Positions 25,477-33,632 of a DNA stretch of 64,000 nucleotides are shown here, one piece after another. The notes under the pieces were generated by a model. The model had not been told where the DNA came from, ran no database searches, and was given only the letters and a program-made list of their open reading frames with translations. This DNA is from CAVTTH01 sp963737545 (GTDB lineage: Bacteria > Verrucomicrobiota > Verrucomicrobiia > Chthoniobacterales > UBA10450). The first letter of the stretch is position 1. Every line of letters starts with the position of its first letter. The stretch spans positions 682,001 to 746,000 of the forward strand of contig CAVTTH010000001.1 in assembly GCA_963737545.1 (NCBI GenBank). Direction: 5' to 3'. The position numbers and the translations under genes are program-made.

Positions 25477-26291
25477 GATGGCCCAATCGCACCCGCGACA
25501 TGGAAGGCATGTCGCTGATGGAGTTAACCGTCGCGCTCGCTTTGGTGGGTGTGTTCGGCCTCGCGGTTTATTCCCTCCTCAATGTTGGAATGATCTTGGG
25601 AGCAAAGAATACTGCGGTGAATACCGCGCACCAACAGGCGCGGACCGCCATGTTGCAAATGGTCCAAGACCTCCATTCCGCGATCTCTTTGCCGGCGCTA
25701 ACGGATGAAAATGGGGTCCCCCTTGTTAACCCTGCTCCCAACACGCCCGCCGCCGGTATCTCGTTTCAGTTATGGTCGGCCGGGCCCTATCGCATCTGCG
25801 CCGATTCCGCAGTTTCCTCTCCTACAGTAGACATTCAGACATCCAACGGGGCAACGGCGCCTGTCGTAGGACAACGATTGATCGTCGAAACTCACCAGAT
25901 CGAGGAGAACATTACGGCCGTAGGCAACCTCGGAAGCGGGAAGTATCGTCTTACCCTTGCTAATCCTCTCACGGTGCCCATTTCCGGCACCGGATCTTAC
26001 AACATCTGCTGCTTCATTGCAGACCGCTGCTCATACACAGTGAAGAACGGCGCTCTCCGCTGGGACGGTCCTACCACAAGAAAAGCATTCGCAATTCTCG
26101 GCAACGACATCATCAGCCCAACGCCGTTTAGCACCCCCAGCACTCCGGCTGGCGCGCTCTACTATCGCTTTGTCGCCGCGATCAACCTTTCCACCTCAGA
26201 CAGTCATTACAGCAGGCGAGGATTCAAGTCAGCCAATATCCTCCTTAATGGCCAGGTGCCAATGCGCGCCCGGCTTACCACTTACCAATGA
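25473..26291 (+). CDS. Pseudopilin J/PulJ-like prepilin
   Basis: 272 residues from ATG 25473, overlapping the previous stop by four bases. The leader MRWPNRTRDMEGMSLMELTV places the prepilin cleavage after Gly, before Met at +1 and with Glu at +5, then VALALVGVFGLAVYSLLNV. The helical run ARTAMLQMVQDLHSAISLP is typical of the J-type or cassette C-type family. The rest is an extracytoplasmic beta domain with a likely disulfide pair (ICADS ... YNICC). It is coupled to the next gene (ATGA at 26288). Confidence 0.78.
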   Translation: MRWPNRTRDMEGMSLMELTVALALVGVFGLAVYSLLNVGMILGAKNTAVNTAHQQARTAMLQMVQDLHSAISLPALTDENGVPLVNPAPNTPAAGISFQLWSAGPYRICADSAVSSPTVDIQTSNGATAPVVGQRLIVETHQIEENITAVGNLGSGKYRLTLANPLTVPISGTGSYNICCFIADRCSYTVKNGALRWDGPTTRKAFAILGNDIISPTPFSTPSTPAGALYYRFVAAINLSTSDSHYSRRGFKSANILLNGQVPMRARLTTYQ

Positions 26292-28111
26292 AATTTTTCA
26301 CCAAAAGCAGGCAGGAGGGATCGGCCATTGTAGTCGTTCTTTCGGTTACAATCACAGTCGCAATGATTGTGGCCGTAGCGATGGAGTACACATCAACCGT
26401 GCGGCGAAATGTTCATCGAAGCGAGGTGTTGCAATCCGCCGTCTCGGTCGGCGACGGGGCACTGGAACATGCGTTTGCAAACTGGAGGGAAATTTGCCGG
26501 CAACAAACGAATGTCGCACCATCCACTAAAGATCTGGCGTCCGTTCCCTTGCCTGTGCAGGCTCAGTTCCCAACCGTCCAAGGCTTTACAGCCAGCTCTC
26601 AACCTGCCGACCTGACGCTTGCGCATCCTCCGACCGTCTCAAACTTCAAGATTCTGGCAGTCGATCCTCAGCTCAATCCCATGGGCGCCACCGCTACTCC
26701 AACGCCGGGGATAGGGAAATCCCAAAACAGCGCGACGTGGTATTATCTGGCACAAGCGGATATCGCACTTCCTGTCTCAGTCTCAAACAGTAATATCGTT
26801 GCCAAGGTCCGGAGGGTCTTTCAAAAGGAACAACTCTCGCCGTGGAACTGGGCAATTTTCTATGTCGATCCACTGGAAATCCACCCGGGAGTGGATATGA
26901 ACATCACCGGCTGGGTCCACACGAATTCCCTTCTCTACACGGGGCATAATTTATTGCATTTCCTGAGCAAAGTGACTTACACGGGCGATTGGACGATTGG
27001 ATTTGCACCAGGCGACGCACGTTCCCCGACTGGAAGTAGTCCCGAGACACCAACGTCGCCCACTTACGTTGGCAGCCTTCCCCCGGCGTACGACGTCGCC
27101 CACCAGCCGTTCGGGCTTGATGCGACACGGATTTTTGATCCAACCGACGGCAACCCAAACAACGATAGCTACCACGAACTGCTGGAACAGAGGACGGGCA
27201 GTCAGCCTGATCCGCTGGTGGATTCGACCGGCAAGTCGCAGCGCTACTACGATCAGGCCGGGGTCAAAATCCTGGTCAACAGCGCCAGCAATTCTTTCAC
27301 GATCAAAGATAGTGCTAACAATACTGTCGGTATTCATTCGCCGCTTTACATCACGTTCAACGCCGCGCTAACGGCAACCCCACAAAGCAGCATTCAGGAC
27401 AACCGGGAAGCCGCTTCCATTCGCCTCACAACCCTGGATATGGGAGTGGTTAGGGCAAAGATTAACGACGGCACACTCACTGGGTTCAACAGAATTATCT
27501 ACGTCGCTGATACCAGTGCCAGCGCTACTGGCGGTACTCCCAAGCGCGGGATTCGAATAAAAAATGCCGCGGTCGTGCCTGTTGGCGGCCTCACCGTGGC
27601 CAGTCCGAATCCGGTTTATGTCCAGGGCGATTTCAACACTGGTGGGAACCCGCCTTCGAATTCTGGAGACCCGAGCCAGCCCCAGGTGACCGGCTATACG
27701 CGCCAGCCATGCGCGGTCGTGGCCGACGCCGTCAATATTCTTTCGAACGCCTGGAATGATGCGAATTCTTCGAATGGTCTCACAGGAACAAATGCACGCA
27801 CCGCGAGTAATACCACGGTTAACGCTGCGATTGTCTCGGGCATTGTTCCCAGCGCAAATAACTACTACAGCGGCGGCGCCGAAAATTTCCCCCGTTTTCT
27901 GGAGAACTGGAGCGGTCGGACGTTCACCTATTACGGCTCAATGGTTGAATTATATCAAAGCCGGCAATCGATCGGCAGATGGGGCAGCGACAATGTCTAC
28001 AATCCGCCGGCGCGCCAGTGGTTCTTCGACACGAATCTTCAAGTGAATACTCCTCCTGGAAGTTTGCTCGTTTACAGTTATGTCAAAGGTCGATGGTTTC
28101 TCGCCCAATAA
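26288..28111 (+). CDS. PilX/GspK-like large minor pilin
   Basis: 607 residues, start overlapping the previous stop by four bases. The N-terminus GSAIVVVLSVTITVAMIVAV is a single membrane segment of PilX type, with Gly just before Ser. It continues with MEYTSTVRRNVHRSEVLQSAVSVGDGALE. The large domain (about residues 70-600) is Asn/Ser/Thr/Gly-rich and extracytoplasmic; no motif is recognised. It occupies the same position as cassette protein A in the cassette at 7.9-13.1 kb, but is shorter. The next gene overlaps its end by 19 bases. Confidence 0.72.
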   Translation: MKFFTKSRQEGSAIVVVLSVTITVAMIVAVAMEYTSTVRRNVHRSEVLQSAVSVGDGALEHAFANWREICRQQTNVAPSTKDLASVPLPVQAQFPTVQGFTASSQPADLTLAHPPTVSNFKILAVDPQLNPMGATATPTPGIGKSQNSATWYYLAQADIALPVSVSNSNIVAKVRRVFQKEQLSPWNWAIFYVDPLEIHPGVDMNITGWVHTNSLLYTGHNLLHFLSKVTYTGDWTIGFAPGDARSPTGSSPETPTSPTYVGSLPPAYDVAHQPFGLDATRIFDPTDGNPNNDSYHELLEQRTGSQPDPLVDSTGKSQRYYDQAGVKILVNSASNSFTIKDSANNTVGIHSPLYITFNAALTATPQSSIQDNREAASIRLTTLDMGVVRAKINDGTLTGFNRIIYVADTSASATGGTPKRGIRIKNAAVVPVGGLTVASPNPVYVQGDFNTGGNPPSNSGDPSQPQVTGYTRQPCAVVADAVNILSNAWNDANSSNGLTGTNARTASNTTVNAAIVSGIVPSANNYYSGGAENFPRFLENWSGRTFTYYGSMVELYQSRQSIGRWGSDNVYNPPARQWFFDTNLQVNTPPGSLLVYSYVKGRWFLAQ

Positions 28112-28716
28112 CAGAGCAACCCTTGCGGTGCGGCTGGCTCTGTAACCTGCTGGCCATTTCGTGCCTTCTCCTGATTCCGGTCGCGCCTACCCGGGCGGAT
28201 CTTAATTTCGTCCCGCAACGGGAAGAATTTTCGCTGGACGGTGTGAAAATGTGGCACCTGGCATTCGAAACGGGTTTGAACGACAAGGCGACTTATCGGC
28301 CTCCTGAAGGCTGGCTCTACTCCGGCAGCGCCGACCAATTGGATTTGCAACCGAAGGGAAGGAACCAGGCGCAGGCCACCATTACAAAGATTCCGCTCAA
28401 GGAATCCACTCCTTTGGACGAAAAGGGTCGAAAGAAATTGGCTGAGGAAGCGCTCAAGTCCCTGCCTTCTGGCAGCGAGCACCAAAAGATCGAATCGGAG
28501 GAAACAAACGCCCTTAGGATCTCGGGAAACGATACCTATCTTCTGCAGCTCACATACACCTTCTACGGCGAGAAATTCAAACGTTACTCCCTCTTTCTTA
28601 ATCTCAAGCAGTTTCAGCTACGCTTCCAACTCACCTGCCGCGAAAGCGACTATTCGGAACTTTCCAAAGCCTTCCAAGCAAGTCTCTACTCCTGGCAGCA
28701 TCTTCCCAATCGGTGA
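28093..28716 (+). CDS. Secreted protein ending the second pseudopilin cassette
   Basis: 207 residues from ATG 28093 (AAAGGTCG directly upstream). A signal peptide (GWLCNLLAISCLLLIPVAPTRA) with cleavage before DLNFVP is clear. The mature part is basic-to-neutral, with WHLAFETGLNDKATYRPPEG and two later beta strands (TYLLQLTYTFYG, QLRFQLTCRESDY). Like the secreted protein at 13043, it closes a pseudopilin cassette, which suggests both cassettes carry a small secreted partner. Family not recognised. Confidence 0.65.
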   Translation: MVSRPITEQPLRCGWLCNLLAISCLLLIPVAPTRADLNFVPQREEFSLDGVKMWHLAFETGLNDKATYRPPEGWLYSGSADQLDLQPKGRNQAQATITKIPLKESTPLDEKGRKKLAEEALKSLPSGSEHQKIESEETNALRISGNDTYLLQLTYTFYGEKFKRYSLFLNLKQFQLRFQLTCRESDYSELSKAFQASLYSWQHLPNR

Positions 28717-28825
28717 CGGGCTAGAAACTCGATTGGCTTGGCGGTTCGCGACTTCACCTGCCTCACCGGCCGGCAGCCTGATTCTTCTTTTGGCCGCTTC
28801 CAAGTTTTCCTAGATTTCAGGTCGC

Positions 28826-29344
28826 ATGCTGAAGCTTCTCCTGCTCATCGCGCTGGCCGCCGTCTTGATCGTGTTCGCGGTCTGGATGCATCGCCATTCA
28901 CAGTCACTCACTGCTGGAACAAAAGCGGACCGCATCGTCGTGGAAAAGGCCGCGCGAACGCTGACCCTGTTTCAGGGGATGACACCGTTGAAGGTCTATC
29001 GCGTCGCTCTTGGCCGCGAACCGGTGGGACCAAAACGCGAAGAAGGCGATCATCGGACTCCGGAAGGCTCCTACACGATCGATCGGCGGAAATCGGACAG
29101 CGATTTCCATCTCGCTCTGCACATTTCGTATCCGAATAAGGAAGACGTTGCCCAGGCTTCCGCGCGCCGCGTTTCACCCGGAAGCGACATTATGATTCAC
29201 GGCCTGCCGAATGGCTACGGCTGGATCGGGGCGCTGCATCGGCGAAAAGATTGGACCGACGGCTGCGTCGCTGTGACCAACCAGGAGATCGAAGAAATTT
29301 GGCGGATTGTTGCCGATGGCACGACGATCGAAATTCGACCTTGA
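28826..29344 (+). CDS. YkuD L,D-transpeptidase
   Basis: 172 residues with an N-terminal signal anchor (LLLLIALAAVLIVFAVWM). The catalytic motif is complete: DIMIHGLPNGYGW ... DWTDGCVAVTN, i.e. His, then Gly-Cys with the catalytic Cys in the HxG...S/TxGC pattern. TPEGSYTIDRRKSDSDFHLAL is the substrate-binding segment. It cross-links peptidoglycan stem peptides (or anchors proteins to it) in the periplasm. It stands between a secreted protein and the remnant described at 29385. Confidence 0.92.
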   Translation: MLKLLLLIALAAVLIVFAVWMHRHSQSLTAGTKADRIVVEKAARTLTLFQGMTPLKVYRVALGREPVGPKREEGDHRTPEGSYTIDRRKSDSDFHLALHISYPNKEDVAQASARRVSPGSDIMIHGLPNGYGWIGALHRRKDWTDGCVAVTNQEIEEIWRIVADGTTIEIRP

Positions 29345-29384
29345 GCGAGAATTTTTCAGCCCGCATAATTTGGCGACAGCGAAC

Positions 29385-29507
29385 ATGACCGCGATGATTC
29401 CGGATGAACCGCTCGAAGTGAAAATCGATCGCCCATTCTTTTGCGCCATCGAGCATGTCTCACGCAGCGCACGCCTTTTCATCTGCCGCGTAACGGACCC
29501 GCGCTGA
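29385..29507 (+). pseudogene. Possible serpin C-terminal remnant
   Basis: Translated in the frame ending TGA at 29505-29507, the last ~40 residues read PLEVKIDRPFFCAIEH followed by SARLFICRVTDPR. This resembles the conserved serpin C-terminus (V.DRPFLFLI.D...G.ILF.GRV.DP). The usual reactive-centre loop and the upstream ~340 residues are absent, and the frame runs back into the transpeptidase gene out of phase, so it would be a relic. The similarity is only over about 28 residues and may be fortuitous. Confidence 0.35.
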
Positions 29508-29508
29508 G

Positions 29509-30012
29509 ATGGACTTCTCGACCATTGCCAACCTCATCAACGCCGTAGCGGTAACCGCCGGCGTGATCTTCGCGGCGACGCAAATCAAGGATTATCGCCG
29601 GCAGCGCCGGCGCGATGCAATGCTCGAGCTCGTCCGCTCATTTCAAAGCCCGCCGTTTACCCGCGCGCTCCATCGCATCAACTCGCTGCCAGATGGAGCC
29701 GAGCGACAAAAGATTCATGAAGTTCTCGGCCCAGAAGGCGAAGATGACGTCTTTATGGTCGGCCTCACCTGGGAAAGTCTCGGCGTCCTCGCGTTTCGCG
29801 GTGAGGTCACGCTCGATCTCATGGCCGATTTCTTCAGCGGCGCCATCGTCATTTCGTGGCGCAAGCTGCACGTTTTCGTCGAGGAGGACCGTCGCTCGTT
29901 AAACCGGGAGACGGTCTGGGAATGGTTCCAGTGGTTGGCCGAGCGGATGATCGAACGCGAAAAGAAAACGCCTCGCACGCCAGCTCATATCGCCCATCGC
30001 GATTGGAAATGA
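29509..30012 (+). CDS. DUF4760-like single-pass membrane protein
   Basis: 167 residues. A short N-terminal hydrophobic segment (IANLINAVAVTAGVIFAATQI) is followed by a basic stretch (KDYRRQRRRDAMLELVRSFQ) and an all-helical cytosolic domain. This arrangement matches DUF4760-type proteins. The motif WESLGVLAFRGEVTLDLMADFFSGAIV is the most conserved-looking part. Function unknown. The ATG at 29509 is one base after the TGA of the remnant above. Confidence 0.65.
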   Translation: MDFSTIANLINAVAVTAGVIFAATQIKDYRRQRRRDAMLELVRSFQSPPFTRALHRINSLPDGAERQKIHEVLGPEGEDDVFMVGLTWESLGVLAFRGEVTLDLMADFFSGAIVISWRKLHVFVEEDRRSLNRETVWEWFQWLAERMIEREKKTPRTPAHIAHRDWK

Positions 30013-30025
30013 GTTGCGCTTTCTG

Positions 30026-30056
30026 ATGTAGCTGCCGCTGTCCTCAGCGGCAGAGC
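30026..30056. repeat. REP-like palindrome, copy 1
   Basis: GTAGCTGCCGCTGTCC then TCAGCGGCAGAGCC: a near-perfect palindrome with stem CTGCCGCTG/CAGCGGCAG. A copy with the same ends lies at 62927. It lies in the 159-base gap between the DUF4760-like gene and the peroxiredoxin; the rest of that gap shows no gene. Confidence 0.7.
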
Positions 30057-30171
30057 CATCGCGCGCGCGGTCAAACCCTCCGCCGCCACAAATCTGCCTG
30101 ATCATCTTAGGCCTTTTGATCCAAGGAAATCGCTGATAGCGTCTTCAAAACGAAAGATTGGAACCACAAAA

Positions 30172-30702
30172 ATGAACAAGATCACAATGGCTCTACTCGG
30201 AGCACTCGCCTGCTCGGCGTTTGCCGCGAACGAAACGGAAAAACAACCAGCCGCCGGATCACCCGCGCCTGAATTCAGTTTGGTGAGCGGCGACGGAAGT
30301 TCGGTCAGCTTGAAGGATTATCGCGACAAATGGGTCGTCCTTTATTTTTATCCCAAGGATTTCACGAGCGGCTGCACGCTGGAGGCAAAAAACTTCCAGC
30401 GCGACCTTGCGAAATACGAGCAAGACGGCGCCGTGATTCTCGGCGTAAGCGTCGATTCCGCGCAGTCGCACAAGGATTTCTGCGCCAAGGAAGGGCTCAA
30501 CTTCAAGCTCCTGGCCGATCCGGATGCAAAAGTCTCCGCCCTTTACGGATCGACCATGGAATACAAAGGTGCGACGATGGCTGCCCGCAATACCTTCATC
30601 ATTAATCCGAAGGGCGAAATCGCGAAGGTCTTCGTCGGCGTGAAGCCGGCCGATCACAGCGATGAAGTGCTCAAGGCCTTGGCGGAATTGAAAAAGGGTT
30701 AA
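30172..30702 (+). CDS. bcp: Exported peroxiredoxin, Bcp type
   Basis: 176 residues. A signal peptide (MNKITMALLGALACSAFAAN) makes it periplasmic, which is less common for Bcp proteins. The AhpC/TSA fold is clear: PAPEFSLVSGDGSSVSL, then KDFTSGCTLEA with the peroxidatic Cys, and ILGVSVDSAQSHKDFC with the possible resolving Cys. It would reduce hydroperoxides using thiol partners. ATG 30172 is the only plausible start. The following gene is 32 bases downstream on the same strand. Confidence 0.93.
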   Translation: MNKITMALLGALACSAFAANETEKQPAAGSPAPEFSLVSGDGSSVSLKDYRDKWVVLYFYPKDFTSGCTLEAKNFQRDLAKYEQDGAVILGVSVDSAQSHKDFCAKEGLNFKLLADPDAKVSALYGSTMEYKGATMAARNTFIINPKGEIAKVFVGVKPADHSDEVLKALAELKKG

Positions 30703-30734
30703 CGCTTTTCAAATCGCTTCTGCAAAAGGCGAGG

Positions 30735-31019
30735 ATGTCTTCGATCACACTAAAGGATCTCCAACGGATTCCCGGGATTGGACCGAGCCTCGCACGGGAT
30801 TTGGTTGATCTGGGTATCCGCGGAGTCACGTCACTCCGTCGCCGTAGTCCGGAGCGACTTTACGATCGACTTTGCAAACTCCGTGGTCAGCGTCAGGACA
30901 AATGCGTTCTCTATGTTTTTCGGTGCGCCGTCTATTTTGCCACTGAGCAAAGCCACGACTCTGAACTCCTCAAGTGGTGGAACTGGAAAGACCAAAAGCC
31001 CGCTGATCGGGCAATGTAA
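30735..31019 (+). CDS. Cdd1-like helix-hairpin-helix protein
   Basis: 94 residues. LQRIPGIGPSLARDLVDLGI is a helix-hairpin-helix motif, followed by SLRRRSPERLYDRLCKLRGQ and a C-terminal VYFATEQSHDSELLKWWNW. This pattern is the 'pathogenicity locus' Cdd1 family, small nucleic-acid-binding-like proteins without a known reaction. GGCGAGG lies just before the ATG at 30735. It may be cotranscribed with the peroxiredoxin and the zinc-ribbon gene. Confidence 0.85.
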   Translation: MSSITLKDLQRIPGIGPSLARDLVDLGIRGVTSLRRRSPERLYDRLCKLRGQRQDKCVLYVFRCAVYFATEQSHDSELLKWWNWKDQKPADRAM

Positions 31020-31034
31020 CTGACCACACCACCT

Positions 31035-31316
31035 ATGAAAAAAGCCAGTAAGAATTGTCAAAGTTGCGGCATGCCGCTGAAGCGGGACGAGCAGGGAGGC
31101 GGGACCAATGCCGACGGTTCCAAAAGCCTGATGTATTGCAGTCACTGTTACCAGAAAGGCGCGTTCGTTTTTCCGAATATCACTGTCGAAGAAATGCAGG
31201 CCCTGGTGAAGGACAAGGTCGTAGAATTTGGTATTCCACGATTCCTCGCAGGCATGTTTAGCGGGGGCATTCCGAAGTTGAACCGTTGGCGGGCATCCCC
31301 AGCGAATCATTCGTGA
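31035..31316 (+). CDS. Small zinc-ribbon protein
   Basis: 93 residues. NCQSCGMPLKRDEQGG and MYCSHCYQKGAFVFP provide two CxxC pairs, a zinc ribbon. The rest (VKDKVVEFGIPRFLAGMFSG followed by GIPKLNRW) fits the 'putative zinc ribbon domain' family of ~90 residues seen in many bacteria. No signal peptide; function unknown. It follows the Cdd1-like gene by 15 bases. Confidence 0.85.
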   Translation: MKKASKNCQSCGMPLKRDEQGGGTNADGSKSLMYCSHCYQKGAFVFPNITVEEMQALVKDKVVEFGIPRFLAGMFSGGIPKLNRWRASPANHS

Positions 31317-31377
31317 TCGCACTAGTCCGCCAAGCAGGCCGTTGTCCGCGACCGAGCTGAATCTCGTTAGGCCTGAT

Positions 31378-31830
31378 ATGCGTACGCTTTTTCCCATCAC
31401 CTTGATCGTTGCGCTCAGCGTCACGCGAATTGCGCTGGCGACCGAGGCGCCCCGAAAAGCGCCGGACGTCGAGTTTCTGCTCGGCTTTCTCGCCGGAGAT
31501 TATCGCCTCATTGGTCAGGCACCGGATTCGGGAGCCACATATTCAGGACGGGTCACTCTGCGCGCGCGCCGCGGCGCGTTTGAGGTCATTCGCACGGTGG
31601 CTAGGGTCAGCACGCAAGGGACTGCGGCAATCGAGACATCGGGTGAAGGTAACGCGGTTCTGAGAATGCGCTTTGCCTCAGCGGGAATTTCTTATGAGGC
31701 GACCTATCTCTGGCGTTCCGACCTGGACAATTTCCCGAGACTCACCGGATACCTGTATCGAGCGGAGGGGCGAACGAAGTCGCCTGGTCTTGAGGCACTG
31801 TTTCACGTTCCGCCCACGCCCAAAAAATGA
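31378..31830 (+). CDS. Small secreted protein of unknown function
   Basis: 150 residues from ATG 31378 (the frame is open to 31342). A signal peptide (MRTLFPITLIVALSVTRIALA) is followed by a beta-rich lipocalin-like body: FLAGDYRLIGQAPDSGATYS, GAFEVIRTVARV, SYEATYLWRSDLDNFPRL and LTGYLYRAEG. No family is recognised with confidence; the pattern recalls secreted lipocalin/heme-domain-like folds. Confidence 0.55.
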   Translation: MRTLFPITLIVALSVTRIALATEAPRKAPDVEFLLGFLAGDYRLIGQAPDSGATYSGRVTLRARRGAFEVIRTVARVSTQGTAAIETSGEGNAVLRMRFASAGISYEATYLWRSDLDNFPRLTGYLYRAEGRTKSPGLEALFHVPPTPKK

Positions 31831-31871
31831 GGTCGGTGGGTCGATTGCCACGCGAAGGGCTTGAAATTCCA

Positions 31872-32975
31872 CTACCGCCCGCGGAGCGGTCGGAGCAGGA
31901 GATGGCCTAACCAATACGGATCCGCCACGGCTTTCCGATAAGCATCGAGTGATTCGACTGACGAATTGACGCGCAAGTTGCTGTACGATTGGTCGTCATT
32001 CTGCCATCGTTCGTGCCAGTAAACCGCGGCTTTGATCCGCGGGTGATGAGTTCGGAATTCGTCGAGGCCTTGCTTGATCCAATCTGCCTTGTTGCCCGAA
32101 CCTGGAAATTCGCCCGCTCCCCACTCGGCAATCATGATCGGTTTGTTCGGATCAAGCCCGCACATTTCCTGGTACGGCCAATCGACCAGGGGCGGGATAT
32201 TCACCCACGGCTCTTCTTTGACTTGCTGGCCGTAAACACTCAGGCCGAGCCAATCGACGTAGTCCGAGCCCGGATAGTACGCGGGCGCAAAATTCCAGGT
32301 ATCGAGCGGATAGGAATAATTGTTCGTGTGAAACATCCATTTGATATTCGTCGCGCCGCGCGCGCGGACGCGATCGACCACATGACGATATGCTGTCTTG
32401 AAGGTTTCCGGACCCTGCCACTCGTTAGGTCTGTTTTCGACGCGTTTGTCGGCGCCATAATACCAACCTGACCAGGGAAACCAATCACCGTTCATCTCAT
32501 TGGCGAAATCGACGATCATTGGTTTGCCGAATGCCTTGGCCGCTTCGGCCCACTGATCAATGTAATGATCCCAGGTGCCGGCGATGATCGCGTTGAGACT
32601 GAAGCGGTCGGGTCCCTTGCTTTGCTCATAAGGCCGATCCCAGGGCGACCAAAAAACGAGAGGAAGCGAGCCGTGACGCCAGATAACGTTCAGGTTCGCA
32701 GTCGGAAAATTTTGCTCACCCCAATAGCTCGAGGAAGCGATGATCGCCTGATGTTTGCCGACCATCGTCTCGAAATCCTCGATTAGCTCGAAACTCAGGG
32801 CATCTTCGGCATCGCCAAAATCAATGAACGCGCCCGTGTAGGCGCCGTGCTCGGGAATGATCACTTCGACCGGCGCATTCGGATCGAGCGGAGGCGGAGC
32901 GTGCCTGCCGCAACCAGAGAGCACTCCGAAAGACAGGACAATCGCGGATAGCCCCGCCACGTTGAATGTTTTCAT
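31872..32975 (-). CDS. GH26-like glycoside hydrolase lipoprotein
   Basis: 367 residues from ATG 32975. The frame is open to 33080, but that start would translate REP sequence. The signal is LSAIVLSFGVLSGCGRH: a lipobox with Cys as lipidation site. The catalytic domain resembles GH26/beta-mannanase: FANEMNGDWFPW holds the acid/base Glu, and PIMIAEWGAGEFP the nucleophile Glu, in a TIM barrel with YWHERWQNDDQSY. Substrate may be a beta-mannan, xylan or an exopolysaccharide. It is separate from the large GT/NodB gene by the RAYT element. Confidence 0.86.
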   Translation of the reverse strand: MKTFNVAGLSAIVLSFGVLSGCGRHAPPPLDPNAPVEVIIPEHGAYTGAFIDFGDAEDALSFELIEDFETMVGKHQAIIASSSYWGEQNFPTANLNVIWRHGSLPLVFWSPWDRPYEQSKGPDRFSLNAIIAGTWDHYIDQWAEAAKAFGKPMIVDFANEMNGDWFPWSGWYYGADKRVENRPNEWQGPETFKTAYRHVVDRVRARGATNIKWMFHTNNYSYPLDTWNFAPAYYPGSDYVDWLGLSVYGQQVKEEPWVNIPPLVDWPYQEMCGLDPNKPIMIAEWGAGEFPGSGNKADWIKQGLDEFRTHHPRIKAAVYWHERWQNDDQSYSNLRVNSSVESLDAYRKAVADPYWLGHLLLRPLRGR

Positions 32976-33004
32976 TCTTCGTTGAACCGCTGGCATTCTC
33001 GAAC

Positions 33005-33029
33005 GGGAGGGCGAGGCTCCCGCCGAGCC
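33005..33029 (+). repeat. RAYT-linked REP, left copy
   Basis: A 25-base unit beginning GGGAGGGCGAGGCTCCC and ending GCCGAGCC. The inner part GAGGCTC/GAGCC can form a small stem. Identical in sequence to the copy inside the transposase (33375) apart from one base and inverted relative to the copy at 33580. Confidence 0.9.
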
Positions 33030-33067
33030 TCTCTGACGGACTGAAAATCTCGACCGAGCCACACGGA

Positions 33068-33568
33068 ATGGACCCAACACCCACTAACGTTCCCATCCGC
33101 AAACGACCTGCCGCCGGCGTATACGAAGAGGCCAATAAGCCTGTGCTGATTTTCGTAACCGTTTGCACGAAGGACCGTCGTCCCTGGCTGGCGAACCCTG
33201 CTGCGCATCAGCTCCTGCGAAAAGTTTGGAACGAAGCTGATGATTGGCTCGTGGGTCGCTACGTCATCATGCCTGATCATTTGCATTTGTTTGCCACACC
33301 TTCATTCGATTCCAAAACAAGCCTCAATGCATGGATGCAATTCTGGAAGTCGCAATTCACAAAACGTTTTCGAAGGGAGGGCGAGGCTCCCGTCGAGCCG
33401 CGACGAATACGCCTCTGGCAAAGCGGGCATTGGGATCGACGCATGCGTTCCGACGAAAGTTATGATAAGAAATGGATTTACGTTGTTGAAAATCCGGTCC
33501 GGCACGGGCTCGTCGCACGAGCAGCCCATTGGCCCTTCCAAGGTGAAATTCGCGAATTCAGATTTTGA
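33068..33568 (+). CDS. REP-associated tyrosine transposase (RAYT, IS200/IS605-like Y1)
   Basis: 166 residues from ATG 33068. The HUH motif is MPDHLHLFATP (His-x-His), and the nucleophile Tyr is in KKWIYVVENPVRHGLVA, both hallmark RAYT segments. These enzymes nick single-stranded REP hairpins and are thought to spread REPs; they are usually single-copy and stationary. It is flanked by inverted REPs (33005 and 33580) and contains a third copy inside the coding frame at 33375. The gene lies between the GH26 lipoprotein and the GT/NodB fusion, interrupting neither. Confidence 0.92.
   Translation: MDPTPTNVPIRKRPAAGVYEEANKPVLIFVTVCTKDRRPWLANPAAHQLLRKVWNEADDWLVGRYVIMPDHLHLFATPSFDSKTSLNAWMQFWKSQFTKRFRREGEAPVEPRRIRLWQSGHWDRRMRSDESYDKKWIYVVENPVRHGLVARAAHWPFQGEIREFRF
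33375..33399 (+). repeat. RAYT-linked REP copy inside the transposase frame
   Basis: The 25-base REP unit (GGGAGGGCGAGGCTCCCG followed by TCGAGCC) sits in frame in the transposase gene and encodes REGEAPVEP, between FTKRFR and RRIRLWQSG. It differs by one base from the left copy. Insertion of a REP into its own transposase gene in frame, or capture of a coding sequence as the founding REP, are the two readings. Confidence 0.9.
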
Positions 33569-33579
33569 ATATCGATCGC

Positions 33580-33604
33580 GGCTCGGCCGGAGCCTCGCCC
33601 TCCC
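33580..33604 (-). repeat. RAYT-linked REP, right copy, inverted
   Basis: GGCTCGGCCGGAGCC followed by TCGCCCTCCC, the reverse complement of the left copy with one mismatch. It begins 12 bases after the transposase stop codon. With the left copy it brackets the transposase as an inverted pair ~600 bases apart. Confidence 0.9.
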
Positions 33605-33632
33605 AGGTGAAACCGGGCATCGGACTAATACT

